A stretch of DNA of 64,000 nt from JAGLOK01 sp963677605. Lineage in GTDB: Bacteria > Bacillota > Clostridia > Christensenellales > UMGS416. The DNA lies in NCBI GenBank assembly GCA_963677605.2, contig CAXXDX010000006.1:1240001-1304000 (forward strand), written 5' to 3'. Under the pieces are notes generated by a model. The model did no database searches. It saw only the letters and a program-made list of their open reading frames with translations, and was not told where the DNA came from. Both the position numbers and the translations under genes were made by a program. Below are positions 17,719-26,433 of the stretch, piece after piece; positions within the stretch are counted from its first letter, which is position 1; the number at the start of each line of letters is the position of its first letter.

Positions 17719-19247
17719 GAAACAGCCTCCCTCTTGGCTCCAGCCATATAAAGCCCCAGCTCCTGTTCCGTAACTTTCGCCGGGTTAAGGTCGGCAACAA
17801 TTTCACCTTCGTATATAACAAGAATCCTGTCGCTTACATTCATTACTTCATCCAGCTCAAGGGATACAAGCAATACAGCCTTACCCTCGTCTCTCTGCCG
17901 TATAAGCTCTTTATGTATGTACTCGATAGCACCGACATCCAAACCCCTTGTAGGCTGTACAGCCACCAAAACATCAGGTTCTCTGTCTATTTCACGCGCA
18001 ACGATAGCTTTTTGCTGGTTCCCGCCGGACATGCTTCTAGTAATTGTCTCTCTGCCTTTTCCGCTTCTTATGTCAAACTTTTCTATAAGCTCATCAGCAT
18101 ATTCGTTTATATCATTCATTTTAAGGAAGCCGTGATTTTGGAATCTGTCTGTAAAGTATTTCTGCAAAACAAGGTTGTATGCCAGATTATAATCCAGAAC
18201 CAGACCATGTTTGTGTCTGTCTTCCGGTATATGAGACATTCCTGCGATACTTCTGTGGCGTATGCTTTTATGGGTAATATCTTCGCCGTTAAGCTCAATG
18301 GTTCCTTTAGCGTCCGCTAAATCCATAAGCCCAGTAATCGCATATACAAGCTCGGACTGTCCGTTTCCGTCAATTCCTGCTATACACAGGATTTCTCCGC
18401 GCTTTGCTTTAAGCGATACATCGGTCAAAACATTTTTGTTGCCGTGGCTTGCGCGCACTGTAAGGTTTTTAACTTCAAGCACAGTCTCTTTAGGCTGAGC
18501 TTCATCTTTGTCCACTTTAAACTGAACCTTGCGCCCAACCATCAGCTCGCTCATTTTCTCCTTTGAAGTATCTTTAACTTCAACTGTTCCAATATACTTG
18601 CCTTTGCGCAGCACCGTGCATCTGTCGGCGACCTCTTTTATTTCATCCAGCTTATGTGTAATGAAAAGGAGTGATTTGCCCTCAGCCGCAAGGCCGCGCA
18701 TTATCTTCATCAGCTCTTTTATCTCCTGCGGAGTAAGCATTGCTGTCGGCTCGTCAAAAATTAAAATCTCATTGTCGCGGTAAAGCATCTTGAGTATTTC
18801 AACGCGCTGCTGCATGCCAACTGTGATGTCTGATATCAGAGCATCTGGATTTACAGAAAGATGATATTTCTCACTCAGCTCCATCACTTTCCTTTTGGCA
18901 TCTTCCATCTTAAGAACGCCGTATTTTGTGGTTTCTACCCCTAAAATGATGTTTTCGAGCACCGTGAAATTGTGCACCAGTTTAAAATGCTGGTGAACCA
19001 TGCCTATGCCGTATGCGTTTGCGTCATTGGGATTTGAAACGGTTATCTTTTTTCCGTTTTTCTTAATGGTTCCGCCTTCAGGCTTATACAGCCCGAACAG
19101 TATGCTCATAAGCGTTGATTTTCCTGCTCCGTTTTCTCCCAGAAGAGCATGAACCTCGCCTTTTTTGAGCTGCAGGGAAACATTATCATTTGCAAGAATA
19201 CCGGGGAATTCTTTTGTGATATTCAGCATCTCAATAATATAATCCAA
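17715..19247 (-). CDS. Nucleoside ABC importer ATPase, NupO/YufO type
   Basis: 510 residues with two fused ATPase domains, as in sugar and nucleoside importers. The first has Walker A GENGAGKST, a signature VGMQQRVEI and Walker B ILIFDEPTAML. The second has a degenerate Walker A GIDGNGQSE and the signature MSGGNQQK. The start is a TTG at 19247; family members begin with the same IEMLNITKEFPGI, so the inner ATG is unlikely. It energises uptake through the two permeases that follow. Confidence 0.94.
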   Translation of the reverse strand: MDYIIEMLNITKEFPGILANDNVSLQLKKGEVHALLGENGAGKSTLMSILFGLYKPEGGTIKKNGKKITVSNPNDANAYGIGMVHQHFKLVHNFTVLENIILGVETTKYGVLKMEDAKRKVMELSEKYHLSVNPDALISDITVGMQQRVEILKMLYRDNEILIFDEPTAMLTPQEIKELMKIMRGLAAEGKSLLFITHKLDEIKEVADRCTVLRKGKYIGTVEVKDTSKEKMSELMVGRKVQFKVDKDEAQPKETVLEVKNLTVRASHGNKNVLTDVSLKAKRGEILCIAGIDGNGQSELVYAITGLMDLADAKGTIELNGEDITHKSIRHRSIAGMSHIPEDRHKHGLVLDYNLAYNLVLQKYFTDRFQNHGFLKMNDINEYADELIEKFDIRSGKGRETITRSMSGGNQQKAIVAREIDREPDVLVAVQPTRGLDVGAIEYIHKELIRQRDEGKAVLLVSLELDEVMNVSDRILVIYEGEIVADLNPAKVTEQELGLYMAGAKREAVS

Positions 19248-19343
19248 TATACTCTACCCCATTCCTTGTATAGTTAAAATTATTATACCTTATATGCTGG
19301 CTGTTCGCTAGTTCGGTATTTATAAAAAGTGCTTAAATAAGAA

Positions 19344-19371
19344 AAAAGGATGCCATATAGACATCCTTTTT
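19344..19371 (-). terminator. Attenuating hairpin between BMP lipoprotein and ATPase genes
   Basis: A 9-bp stem AAAAGGATG/CATCCTTTT (19362-19370 with 19344-19352) and further U. It stands between the binding protein gene and the ATPase gene of one operon, so it probably keeps binding protein mRNA in excess. Confidence 0.65.
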
Positions 19372-19385
19372 ATTAAACTGCTAAA

Positions 19386-20465
19386 TTACTCTACAACTGT
19401 AACTGCAACTCTTTCTGTTGAAAGTTCGTCTGCTGCTGTAACTGTAGTGTCATTTGGAATAGCGCTTGTTATTCCATCTTCATCAGCCTGAAGCATTCCA
19501 TAGAGAGCTTCATAATCAGCTTTTGAGAAAGTTTCGAATCTTGAGTTGTCAATCGGGAGACCAACAGCATCAACTGTGATGTCGAGAGTTTCTGATACGC
19601 CGCCTTTGAAAGAATCACTGTAGAAGCCTTCAAGTGCCTGCTGTACGCTGATTGCAAGTTCTTTCTTAGCTGAAGTGATAACTGTTTCGGATTCTGATGA
19701 CTGGTCAACGTCAACGCCGATAACTTTTGCGCCTGCAGCTTCTGCAGCAGCCATTACTGAGTTACCAACTTTTCCGCCGGCTGCGAAGATAACTTCTGTG
19801 CCGTCGCCATACCATGATGCAGCAAGTGCCTGATTTTCAGGTGTAGCATCAAAGTTTCCAGCATATGAATATTTGATTTCTATGCCGTCAATACCCATTT
19901 CGTTTGCAGCATAGTCAACACCAGCTATAAAGCCGTATCCGAAACGGATAACAGCAGGAACAGCCATTCCGCCTAAGAAACCAAGTTTTGTATATCCGTC
20001 TTTAACTGCTGCATAACCAGCCATGAAACCTGACTGCTGCTCAGCATAGAAGATTGAATAAACATTGCTTTCAATTCTGAACTCTGTGTATGTTCCGTCC
20101 TGTGGGAAACCGTCAAGCAGGATGAAGCTTACATCTGGATATGTATCCTGTGCCTGGAAGATAGCCGGCTCAAAGAGATATCCCGGAGTTACAACAACTT
20201 TTGCTCCGCCTTTAACAGCAAGATCGATAGCTGCTACATAAGCGTCAGTTGTTTTTTCTGTGGGTTTGTAGTACTTGTGTGTGATTTCATTTGCTTCAGC
20301 ATATTCAACAATGCCTTCCCAAGTACCTTGGTTGAATGATTTGTCATCAATGTCGCCGATGTCTGTAATCATTGCAAGCTCATATGTCGGCTCTGCAGAT
20401 TTACAGCCGGAGAATGCAGCTGCAAGCATCAAAACAGCAACAACAATAGTTAGAAATTTTTTCAT
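19386..20465 (-). CDS. BMP-family nucleoside-binding lipoprotein
   Basis: 359 residues. Signal peptide with lipobox FSGC (Cys about residue 21), then a type I periplasmic-binding fold of the Bmp/Med family, with the typical start ELAMITDIGDIDDKSFNQGTWEG and later GVDVDQSS. In relatives such as BmpA and NupN the ligand is a purine nucleoside. First gene of the four-gene importer operon, with a good promoter and AGGAGG before the ATG. Confidence 0.94.
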   Translation of the reverse strand: MKKFLTIVVAVLMLAAAFSGCKSAEPTYELAMITDIGDIDDKSFNQGTWEGIVEYAEANEITHKYYKPTEKTTDAYVAAIDLAVKGGAKVVVTPGYLFEPAIFQAQDTYPDVSFILLDGFPQDGTYTEFRIESNVYSIFYAEQQSGFMAGYAAVKDGYTKLGFLGGMAVPAVIRFGYGFIAGVDYAANEMGIDGIEIKYSYAGNFDATPENQALAASWYGDGTEVIFAAGGKVGNSVMAAAEAAGAKVIGVDVDQSSESETVITSAKKELAISVQQALEGFYSDSFKGGVSETLDITVDAVGLPIDNSRFETFSKADYEALYGMLQADEDGITSAIPNDTTVTAADELSTERVAVTVVE

Positions 20466-20526
20466 GGTTTTCTTCCTCCTATATATTTACCTTTATATTT
20501 TTCTAAGGCTCAAGCCTTACTTTTCT

Positions 20527-20555
20527 ATGGTATATGTACACCGACTTTTAGTCAA
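20527..20555 (-). promoter_or_regulatory. Promoter of the nucleoside importer operon
   Basis: TTGACT (20550-20555), 17 bases and TACCAT (20527-20532). A small hairpin AAGGCT/AGCCTT follows in the leader (about 20504-20517). I see no purine riboswitch. Confidence 0.6.
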
Positions 20556-20617
20556 GTTAATTTTGGGTGTACTGTATAGATTTATAAATATAAAAGAGCA
20601 ATTATATTTATACTAAA

Positions 20618-22108
20618 CTAAAGGTTTCCTTTGTCGGCGTTTTTTGCATTTTTACTTGCGTTTTCTCTGTCTTTTTTCATTTCTTCCACCGTTTTAGTCT
20701 TAAGCCTTGCAGCGCCTTTATAGTTATCATCTGTTGGGATAAGGTTATCTCCCGAGAGCCTTTCTTCTGCTTCGGCAATATCTTTTTCATACTGGGGCAG
20801 CCACTCTTTTTGCGCCACAATCATCTCATCTGCCATCTGCCAGATTTCAGGCGGATTAAGAACAGCGCCTGTAAGCAGATCCATCATTAGCGACTGGCGA
20901 AGCAAGTCATAGTCACCGTGAACGGCAGCTTCAACAGCCATCCTCTGCACCTGCACCGAGCTGTTGCAGACCGCAGCGCAGCCAAGAGGCAAGTCTCCGA
21001 CAATCGGTATATTCATTCCGTTGGCATCCACATACCCCGGAACTTCAACAATCGCATCTTCCGGAAGGTTTGTGATACAGCCATGATTTACAACATTGAA
21101 ATGTCCTCGGTAGAGCCTTCCCGTTTCAAGCCCCTCCAGAATATATGAGCCGTGTTCCTGACCTCTGAACTCACTTCCGAACTTATACGGCTCTTCTTTC
21201 ATCCAGTTAGGGAAGTCCGTTTCAAACCAATTGCGACCTTCAGTGCAAACACGCAGATATCCTCCGGTTTCTCCGTTAATCCATTTTGAAAGGTCAATCC
21301 ATTTAGTTATTTCATCCGGCCTTTTCCTGTACCACGGGACATATTCGCTCAAGTGACCGTTGGACTCAGTGCTGAAGTAACCGAAGCGACGGAGCATGTC
21401 AATGCGCACTTTTTCCTGAACACTGAATTTCTCATGGCATTCCAAAGCTTCAAGAAGCTTTCCAGTTAAGTCTTCTCCATTGTGCTTTATGCTTATATAC
21501 CATGTCTGGTGGTTGATTCCGGCGCAGATTATATCAACCTCTTCTTTTTCAAGCCCGAAAGCTTCCGCGATAAGGTGATGTCCGCCCTGTACGCCATGGC
21601 AGAGACCGACGGTTTTTACTCCGCCATACTTATTTGCAGCCCATGTCATCATCGCATTCGGATTGGCATAGTTTAATATCATGCAGTCTTTATCCGCAAC
21701 TTCGCGTATATCACGGCAAAAATCCAGCATTGCAGCGACACCGCGCTGCCCGTACATTATCCCGCCCGTGCACAAAGTGTCGCCCACGCACTGGTCAACA
21801 CCATATTTAAGCGGTATATCAACATCTGTTGCAAATGCCTCAAGCCCACCTATGCGCACGACTACGAAAACGTACTTCGCATCGCGCACGGCTTCTCTTC
21901 TGTCCATTGTAGACTCAATTTTAATATCAAGCCCGTTTTCGTCAATGTCTCTTTGACATAATTGTGTGACCATGCTTAAGTTCTGTTCGTTTATGTCTGT
22001 AAACGAGATATTGATATCACAAAATTCCGAAACTGAAAGCAGATCCCTTAAAAGAGTTCTGGTAAACCCGATGGATCCCGCACCTATAAAAGCAACTTTA
22101 AAAGACAT
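20618..22108 (-). CDS. Family 4 glycoside hydrolase (alpha-glycosidase, MelA-like)
   Basis: 496 residues. GH4 enzymes cleave glycosides by an NAD-dependent oxidation-elimination route with a divalent metal. The NAD fold is seen at the start (FIGAGSIGFTRTLLRDLL), and the metal-binding Cys is at about residue 170 in CHGVQG. Phospho-glycosidases of the family have Asn or Asp after this Cys, so His-Gly-Val argues for an unphosphorylated alpha-galactoside, alpha-glucoside or uronide. I start at 22108: GGAGG lies 6 bases ahead, while the longer frame start at 22123 would place the ribosome site inside the gene. An AraC regulator precedes it on the same strand. Confidence 0.9.
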   Translation of the reverse strand: MSFKVAFIGAGSIGFTRTLLRDLLSVSEFCDINISFTDINEQNLSMVTQLCQRDIDENGLDIKIESTMDRREAVRDAKYVFVVVRIGGLEAFATDVDIPLKYGVDQCVGDTLCTGGIMYGQRGVAAMLDFCRDIREVADKDCMILNYANPNAMMTWAANKYGGVKTVGLCHGVQGGHHLIAEAFGLEKEEVDIICAGINHQTWYISIKHNGEDLTGKLLEALECHEKFSVQEKVRIDMLRRFGYFSTESNGHLSEYVPWYRKRPDEITKWIDLSKWINGETGGYLRVCTEGRNWFETDFPNWMKEEPYKFGSEFRGQEHGSYILEGLETGRLYRGHFNVVNHGCITNLPEDAIVEVPGYVDANGMNIPIVGDLPLGCAAVCNSSVQVQRMAVEAAVHGDYDLLRQSLMMDLLTGAVLNPPEIWQMADEMIVAQKEWLPQYEKDIAEAEERLSGDNLIPTDDNYKGAARLKTKTVEEMKKDRENASKNAKNADKGNL

Positions 22109-22209
22109 AATTACCTCCGACAATATAATTATCTATTATTTTATAATTAAATTAGATTTGATGTTTTCATTAAAATGTCTTTTTTGCGAAAATGTAAACT
22201 ATTGTGACT

Positions 22210-23067
22210 TTACTCCCAGCTTGAGTTTAAAAAATTCTTCCTGTATTTCTGCGGAGATATTCCTTCAAGCTTTGAAAAAAGTGCGGTGAAATACTGTCTG
22301 CTGTTAATCCCCACATAAAGACACAAGTCCGCAATGGGTATATCCGTATTTTCAAGCAGCTGCTTTGCTTTTGTGATTCTCTCGCGATTTATATAGTTTG
22401 CAATAGTATACCCTGTATGTTCCCTAAACTTTCTTTGCAAATAATTTTTGTTCATGCCAGAAGCTTTTGCCACATCCTCAGCCATTATCTCCTCGTGATA
22501 ATTTAGCTTAATATAATCTATTGCCTTATTTATATATACAATATGCTTTGCTTTCGGCATTCTGCTCTTCTTATCATAAAGGTGCGCAGTCTTAATCAAA
22601 ATCTGTGCTGCCTGAAGCTGTACGAGTCTTTCATCTCCTTTTGATGAAAGCTCGCTTAAAATTGTGCTTATATACGGATAAATATCCGCTCCGTCCGAAA
22701 ATACTGCAAATTCCTTTTTGTCGCGGAAGAAATCAGAAGCAAGAAATCCATCGCCCAATAGTTCTCCCATGTCAGGTTTAGCCACTGTTTTTTCAAACAT
22801 AAACTCAAGATTCATCATTCTGCAGCGCTCGTCATCCATCTTTATTCTGTGAGAAATTCCCGCATCAATGAGTATCATATCGCCTGCAGTTAAAAGAAAC
22901 TCATTTTGTATAACTTCAATAGAGCATTTTCCGCCGGCAACATACATTATCTCTATTCGCCCATGAGAATGCGGCTGCATCTTATAATTTTCCCAGTTTC
23001 TGAAATAATATGCTGCGATTTTTATTTTGTGTGGTTCGCTGTAGTTATCTATATCATAAAGGCTCAT
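22210..23067 (-). CDS. AraC-family transcriptional regulator
   Basis: 285 residues from the ATG at 23067, which has AAGGAG 6 bases upstream. The N-terminal half is a cupin-like sensing domain with HSHGRIEIMYVAGG; the last 100 residues hold the two helix-turn-helix motifs and the AraC signature near the end (VGINSRQYFTALFSKLEGIS). It lies 100 bases upstream of the GH4 gene on the same strand, so it likely controls that gene in response to a sugar. Confidence 0.92.
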   Translation of the reverse strand: MSLYDIDNYSEPHKIKIAAYYFRNWENYKMQPHSHGRIEIMYVAGGKCSIEVIQNEFLLTAGDMILIDAGISHRIKMDDERCRMMNLEFMFEKTVAKPDMGELLGDGFLASDFFRDKKEFAVFSDGADIYPYISTILSELSSKGDERLVQLQAAQILIKTAHLYDKKSRMPKAKHIVYINKAIDYIKLNYHEEIMAEDVAKASGMNKNYLQRKFREHTGYTIANYINRERITKAKQLLENTDIPIADLCLYVGINSRQYFTALFSKLEGISPQKYRKNFLNSSWE

Positions 23068-23183
23068 CTCATACTCCTTTAAAAAATAATAACACCATCT
23101 ATCCAATAGGTAAACAAATTGCTTTTTTGCAAAATAACTATATGGTAAAATAAAGCTCCAGACTAAAATATTCGGAGGCTGTT

Positions 23184-24158
23184 ATGGAAAAAGACAAACT
23201 TGTAAAGCTGTATGAAGACCGCGGTTTTTCGCAGGAGAAAATAAAGGGCGCAGTTAGCATCATTGAGGAATTGGAAGCACACCTGATATCAGACTCAACA
23301 GATCTTGAAAACTGCAGCGTAAACAACATAAAAGATTACATCGCAATTCTTCGCGAAAAAGGAGAAATCGAGCTTGACACCATTATGGCTATGGCAAGGT
23401 ATTTTTACATAACAGGTAAAAATGAAATATACATCTTTTTCACAAAGCTTGTTGGAGGAATGGGCGTAATTGAAAACATTAAAAAAAGAACGATAAAATA
23501 TACTAAAGCCGAAACTGCCGACAAAGTTTTTGAAGGCTTTGCATGTCCGCCTTTGGGTACGCCTATTGAAGAAGTTCCCAAATACACAAAAGAGCTTATG
23601 CGCCGCATTAAAGATAACATCGAACCCGAAACATATCAAAAAATTCTTACAGGCAACAACCACGGCATACCGGAAGAGTCCATGAGCAACGAAAAAGAGC
23701 TTTATGAAAAGGCTGACACTCTGGAACAGTACCTGAAAGAAAGACATGAAAGAAAGGTTAGTGAGCTTCAGGAGTTCTGCGATGCGAAAAGAGTCTGGTT
23801 TGAACAGGATATTACGCAGCCAGTAGTGGACTATGTTAAATCCAATCAAGAAATACTGTCTGCCGTAAAAAAAGGAAATAAGCTCTATGTTACAAAAATA
23901 CCATATGACACTGTTGGTTTTTTAAACGCCGAAAACGACATCCAGAAAAACTACAGCGCCTGCCACTGCACCTTCGCAAGAGAAGCGATATTAAGCGGAG
24001 ATGTAGACATCCCGTCGGACTGGTGCTATTGCAGCGCAGGTTTTGCAAAGTTTCCGTTTGAGCAGATATTGGGAAGAGAGCTTAATGTAAAAGTATTAAA
24101 TACCGCGCTTGACGGCGACGGCTTCTGCAGGTTTGAAATAGACCTCGGCGAAAATTAA
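23184..24158 (+). CDS. Unknown protein with C-terminal paired CxC motifs
   Basis: 324 residues, no signal peptide or membrane helix. The N-terminal 110 residues are helical and resemble small SAM-like helical bundles; the middle is charged. The C-terminal part has SACHCTFAREA and, 20 residues later, WCYCSAGF, so two CxC pairs that could bind a metal or form disulfides. I recognise the look of a conserved clostridial family but cannot name a function. GGAGG precedes the ATG. It converges on the PHP gene, and the two stop codons overlap. Confidence 0.75.
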   Translation: MEKDKLVKLYEDRGFSQEKIKGAVSIIEELEAHLISDSTDLENCSVNNIKDYIAILREKGEIELDTIMAMARYFYITGKNEIYIFFTKLVGGMGVIENIKKRTIKYTKAETADKVFEGFACPPLGTPIEEVPKYTKELMRRIKDNIEPETYQKILTGNNHGIPEESMSNEKELYEKADTLEQYLKERHERKVSELQEFCDAKRVWFEQDITQPVVDYVKSNQEILSAVKKGNKLYVTKIPYDTVGFLNAENDIQKNYSACHCTFAREAILSGDVDIPSDWCYCSAGFAKFPFEQILGRELNVKVLNTALDGDGFCRFEIDLGEN

Positions 24159-24826
24159 ACTTTCAATTCATAGTCTCCGTTTTTAATCATTTCAACAAAG
24201 CCTGATATATTATCAGGCTTATTATATAAATATACTCCTGATGAAATATCCTGCTCCTGATGAAAATCTGAGCCTGCAAGCTTTATAAGATTGTTTTCCT
24301 GCGCCCATTCGTTTGCTGTTTCGTTTTTGCTGTCATGCCTTGGATTTCCGTTAAAAACTTCCACGCCATGCAGATACAAAGGATCCGGCAGTTCGCAGTA
24401 TCCTCTGTACGGGTGCGCCGAAATCATAATTCCGCCTTCGCTTTTGACTAAATCAAACAAATCCTTTTGCTTATAGAAATAGATTTCCTTGGTTTTTCGC
24501 AGAAAATCAGGCTCTAAGCCATAAACAAGCAGATCGCAGCGCACATCGACAAGCGAGATTTCCATGCCATAGAGCACATGAAGGCCCTTCTTTTTGCCTT
24601 CCTCTCTTAGTGCCTCAAATCCTCGAATGAAATTATCAGCCGTATTCTGCCAGTCTCCGTTTTTTGCAACACACCCGCCTTTGCTTACGTGGTCGGTTAC
24701 AATCAATCCGCTATAGCCGCTGTCTGAATAAATCTCGGCAATTCTTTTAGATGTCACCTGACCGCAAGGGCTTGATTCAGCAGTATGCGTGTGTGTCTCA
24801 TATAAATATTTCTTTTTATTATCCAT
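24155..24826 (-). CDS. PHP-domain metal-dependent phosphoesterase-like protein
   Basis: 223 residues, all of it a PHP domain. The metal ligands expected for the family are present: HTHT near residue 12, a DH pair in IVTDHVS, a central Glu in GMEIS, SAHPYRG and the final GSDFH. PHP proteins remove phosphate from histidinol phosphate, nucleotides or sugar phosphates; nothing here fixes the substrate. It is a close paralogue of the next gene upstream, with the same length and start (KKKYLYETH.HTAE.SPC), so the pair arose by tandem duplication. Confidence 0.85.
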   Translation of the reverse strand: MDNKKKYLYETHTHTAESSPCGQVTSKRIAEIYSDSGYSGLIVTDHVSKGGCVAKNGDWQNTADNFIRGFEALREEGKKKGLHVLYGMEISLVDVRCDLLVYGLEPDFLRKTKEIYFYKQKDLFDLVKSEGGIMISAHPYRGYCELPDPLYLHGVEVFNGNPRHDSKNETANEWAQENNLIKLAGSDFHQEQDISSGVYLYNKPDNISGFVEMIKNGDYELKV

Positions 24827-24884
24827 ATTAATTATATTATAGACTTTCTAAATTTTTTATCTGTCTGTCTCTGAAGGAACATGC

Positions 24885-25556
24885 TTAAACTCTAAGCTCG
24901 TATTCTCCTCTTTTAATGATGTCCACAAACTCCATAATGTCTTTTGGATTATTATCCAGAGAAATTCCCGAGGATATGTCGCCGTATTCATGATAGTCTG
25001 AACCGGATATCTTTATAAGGCCATGTTTTTCTGCCCACCTCTTAGCCTTGTGGTTACGGCTTTCGTGCCTTTTGTTTCCGTTATAAACCTCAGCTCCGTC
25101 CATAAATTTTGCATCGGGCGGGCCGCTTTGTCCCCTGAACGGATGCGCCGCAAAAATAAGTGCTCCTTCTGAATGCACAAGCTCGGAAAGTTCGTCCGGA
25201 CGGAGATAGTAAACATTTTCATGACTATAGAAAAAGTCCGGCTCAAGCCCGTAAACCAGATAGTCCCTATAAGGCGGGCTCAGTGCGATTTCCGCTCCGA
25301 ACAATACATTTATCCCCTGCTTTATGCCTTCGTTTTTGGCGTTTTCATAGGCTCTGACAAAGTTGTCAACCTTTCTGTCCCATGTCCCGTTTGTGGAAGA
25401 AAAGCCCCATGAGCCGACATGGTCAGTAATTATAATGCCGTCATATCCATGCTCTTTATATTCAGTAACAACGTCTTTTGCATATACCAAAGCGCATGGG
25501 CTGGCTTCTGCTGTGTGTGCGTGAGTTTCATATAGATACTTCTTTTTTTGTTCCAT
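24885..25556 (-). CDS. PHP-domain phosphoesterase-like protein, tandem paralogue
   Basis: 223 residues, paralogous over its whole length to the downstream PHP gene (YETHAHTAEASPC, IITDHVGSWGFSS, FAAHPFRGQ, GSDYHE). All metal-binding positions remain, so both copies should be active. The pair is separated by 58 bases and probably forms one transcript. No strong ribosome binding site is seen before the ATG. Confidence 0.85.
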   Translation of the reverse strand: MEQKKKYLYETHAHTAEASPCALVYAKDVVTEYKEHGYDGIIITDHVGSWGFSSTNGTWDRKVDNFVRAYENAKNEGIKQGINVLFGAEIALSPPYRDYLVYGLEPDFFYSHENVYYLRPDELSELVHSEGALIFAAHPFRGQSGPPDAKFMDGAEVYNGNKRHESRNHKAKRWAEKHGLIKISGSDYHEYGDISSGISLDNNPKDIMEFVDIIKRGEYELRV

Positions 25557-25643
25557 AGCGGTTATGAGTTTAAAATAAATTAATTAATTATTCAAGTGAA
25601 ATAAGGTATAATATAATAAATAATTACATAAAGGAGAAAAATA

Positions 25644-25940
25644 ATGGCTGAATTTACAAAAGTCTCAGGCAAAGAGATTTGTGATATTAAAATATATGCG
25701 CTAAGCACATGCATATGGTGCAGAAAGTGCAGAACTTTTTTTGAAGACAATGAAATAGCTCATTCATATTGCTATATAGATTTATTGGAACAAGACGAAC
25801 AAGACGAGATAGAAGAGATGCTGGGCGAACATACTACGATAATTTCATATCCGATAGTTTTTGCTGAAGGGCATGATGTTGTGGTGGGTTACAATGAAAG
25901 AAAACTGAAAAAAATCATCGAGGCTCACGAGAATGAATGA
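25644..25940 (+). CDS. Glutaredoxin-like protein
   Basis: 98 residues with the thioredoxin fold of NrdH/glutaredoxins. The active motif is C23-I-W-C26 with a further Cys at 29, and the cis-proline follows in ISYPIVFA. It should reduce disulfides in the cytoplasm. AAGGAG precedes the ATG. Its end overlaps the start of the FTR-rubredoxin gene by 8 bases, which couples the two and suggests the FTR-like protein is its reductase. Confidence 0.9.
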   Translation: MAEFTKVSGKEICDIKIYALSTCIWCRKCRTFFEDNEIAHSYCYIDLLEQDEQDEIEEMLGEHTTIISYPIVFAEGHDVVVGYNERKLKKIIEAHENE

Positions 25941-26424
25941 GAAAACCCTAAAGCGCTATGAACAGATAAAGGAGATTGCCGAAAAAGGCGGATACCACTT
26001 AAATCCTGATGAGGAAATGACGATAGCCCTAATAGACGGGTTGGTAGTAAACAACGAAAGATACGGCGATGAAGTGTGTCCTTGCAGGCTTTTTCGCGGC
26101 ACGCTTGAAGACAACCTTGACATAGTCTGCCCGTGTTACTACAGGGATGATGACCTTGCTGAATACGGCTCATGTTTTTGCGGGCTGTATGTAACTCAGG
26201 AAGTCATCGAAAACGGCGGTCCGGAAGCACAGGTTCCAGAAAGGCGTCCTCCTCTTGAAGTTCGGCAACAAGAAAAGGCACAAGAAAAAAGCGCTGATTT
26301 AGGGGGGCTTTCACATCCGGTGTATAGGTGCAGCGTCTGCGGATATTTGTGTGCAAACACAAACGCTCCTGCGGTCTGCCCTATCTGTAAGGCAAAAAGA
26401 GAAAGGTTTAACAGATTTATCTAG
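25933..26424 (+). CDS. Ferredoxin:thioredoxin reductase catalytic chain fused to rubredoxin
   Basis: 163 residues. Residues 1-90 match the catalytic beta chain of ferredoxin:thioredoxin reductase, with CPC (49-51), CPC (66-68) and CFC (81-83), the pattern that holds a [4Fe-4S] cluster next to a redox-active disulfide. The third motif is CFC, not the CHC of plants and cyanobacteria. After a charged linker, residues 130-163 form a rubredoxin/rubrerythrin-type iron site with C133, C136, C149 and C152. So electrons may pass from a reduced iron protein through the rubredoxin tail and the cluster to the overlapping glutaredoxin. No FTR alpha chain is nearby. The electron route is inferred. Confidence 0.9.
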   Translation: MNEKTLKRYEQIKEIAEKGGYHLNPDEEMTIALIDGLVVNNERYGDEVCPCRLFRGTLEDNLDIVCPCYYRDDDLAEYGSCFCGLYVTQEVIENGGPEAQVPERRPPLEVRQQEKAQEKSADLGGLSHPVYRCSVCGYLCANTNAPAVCPICKAKRERFNRFI

Positions 26425-26433
26425 CATAAACAC

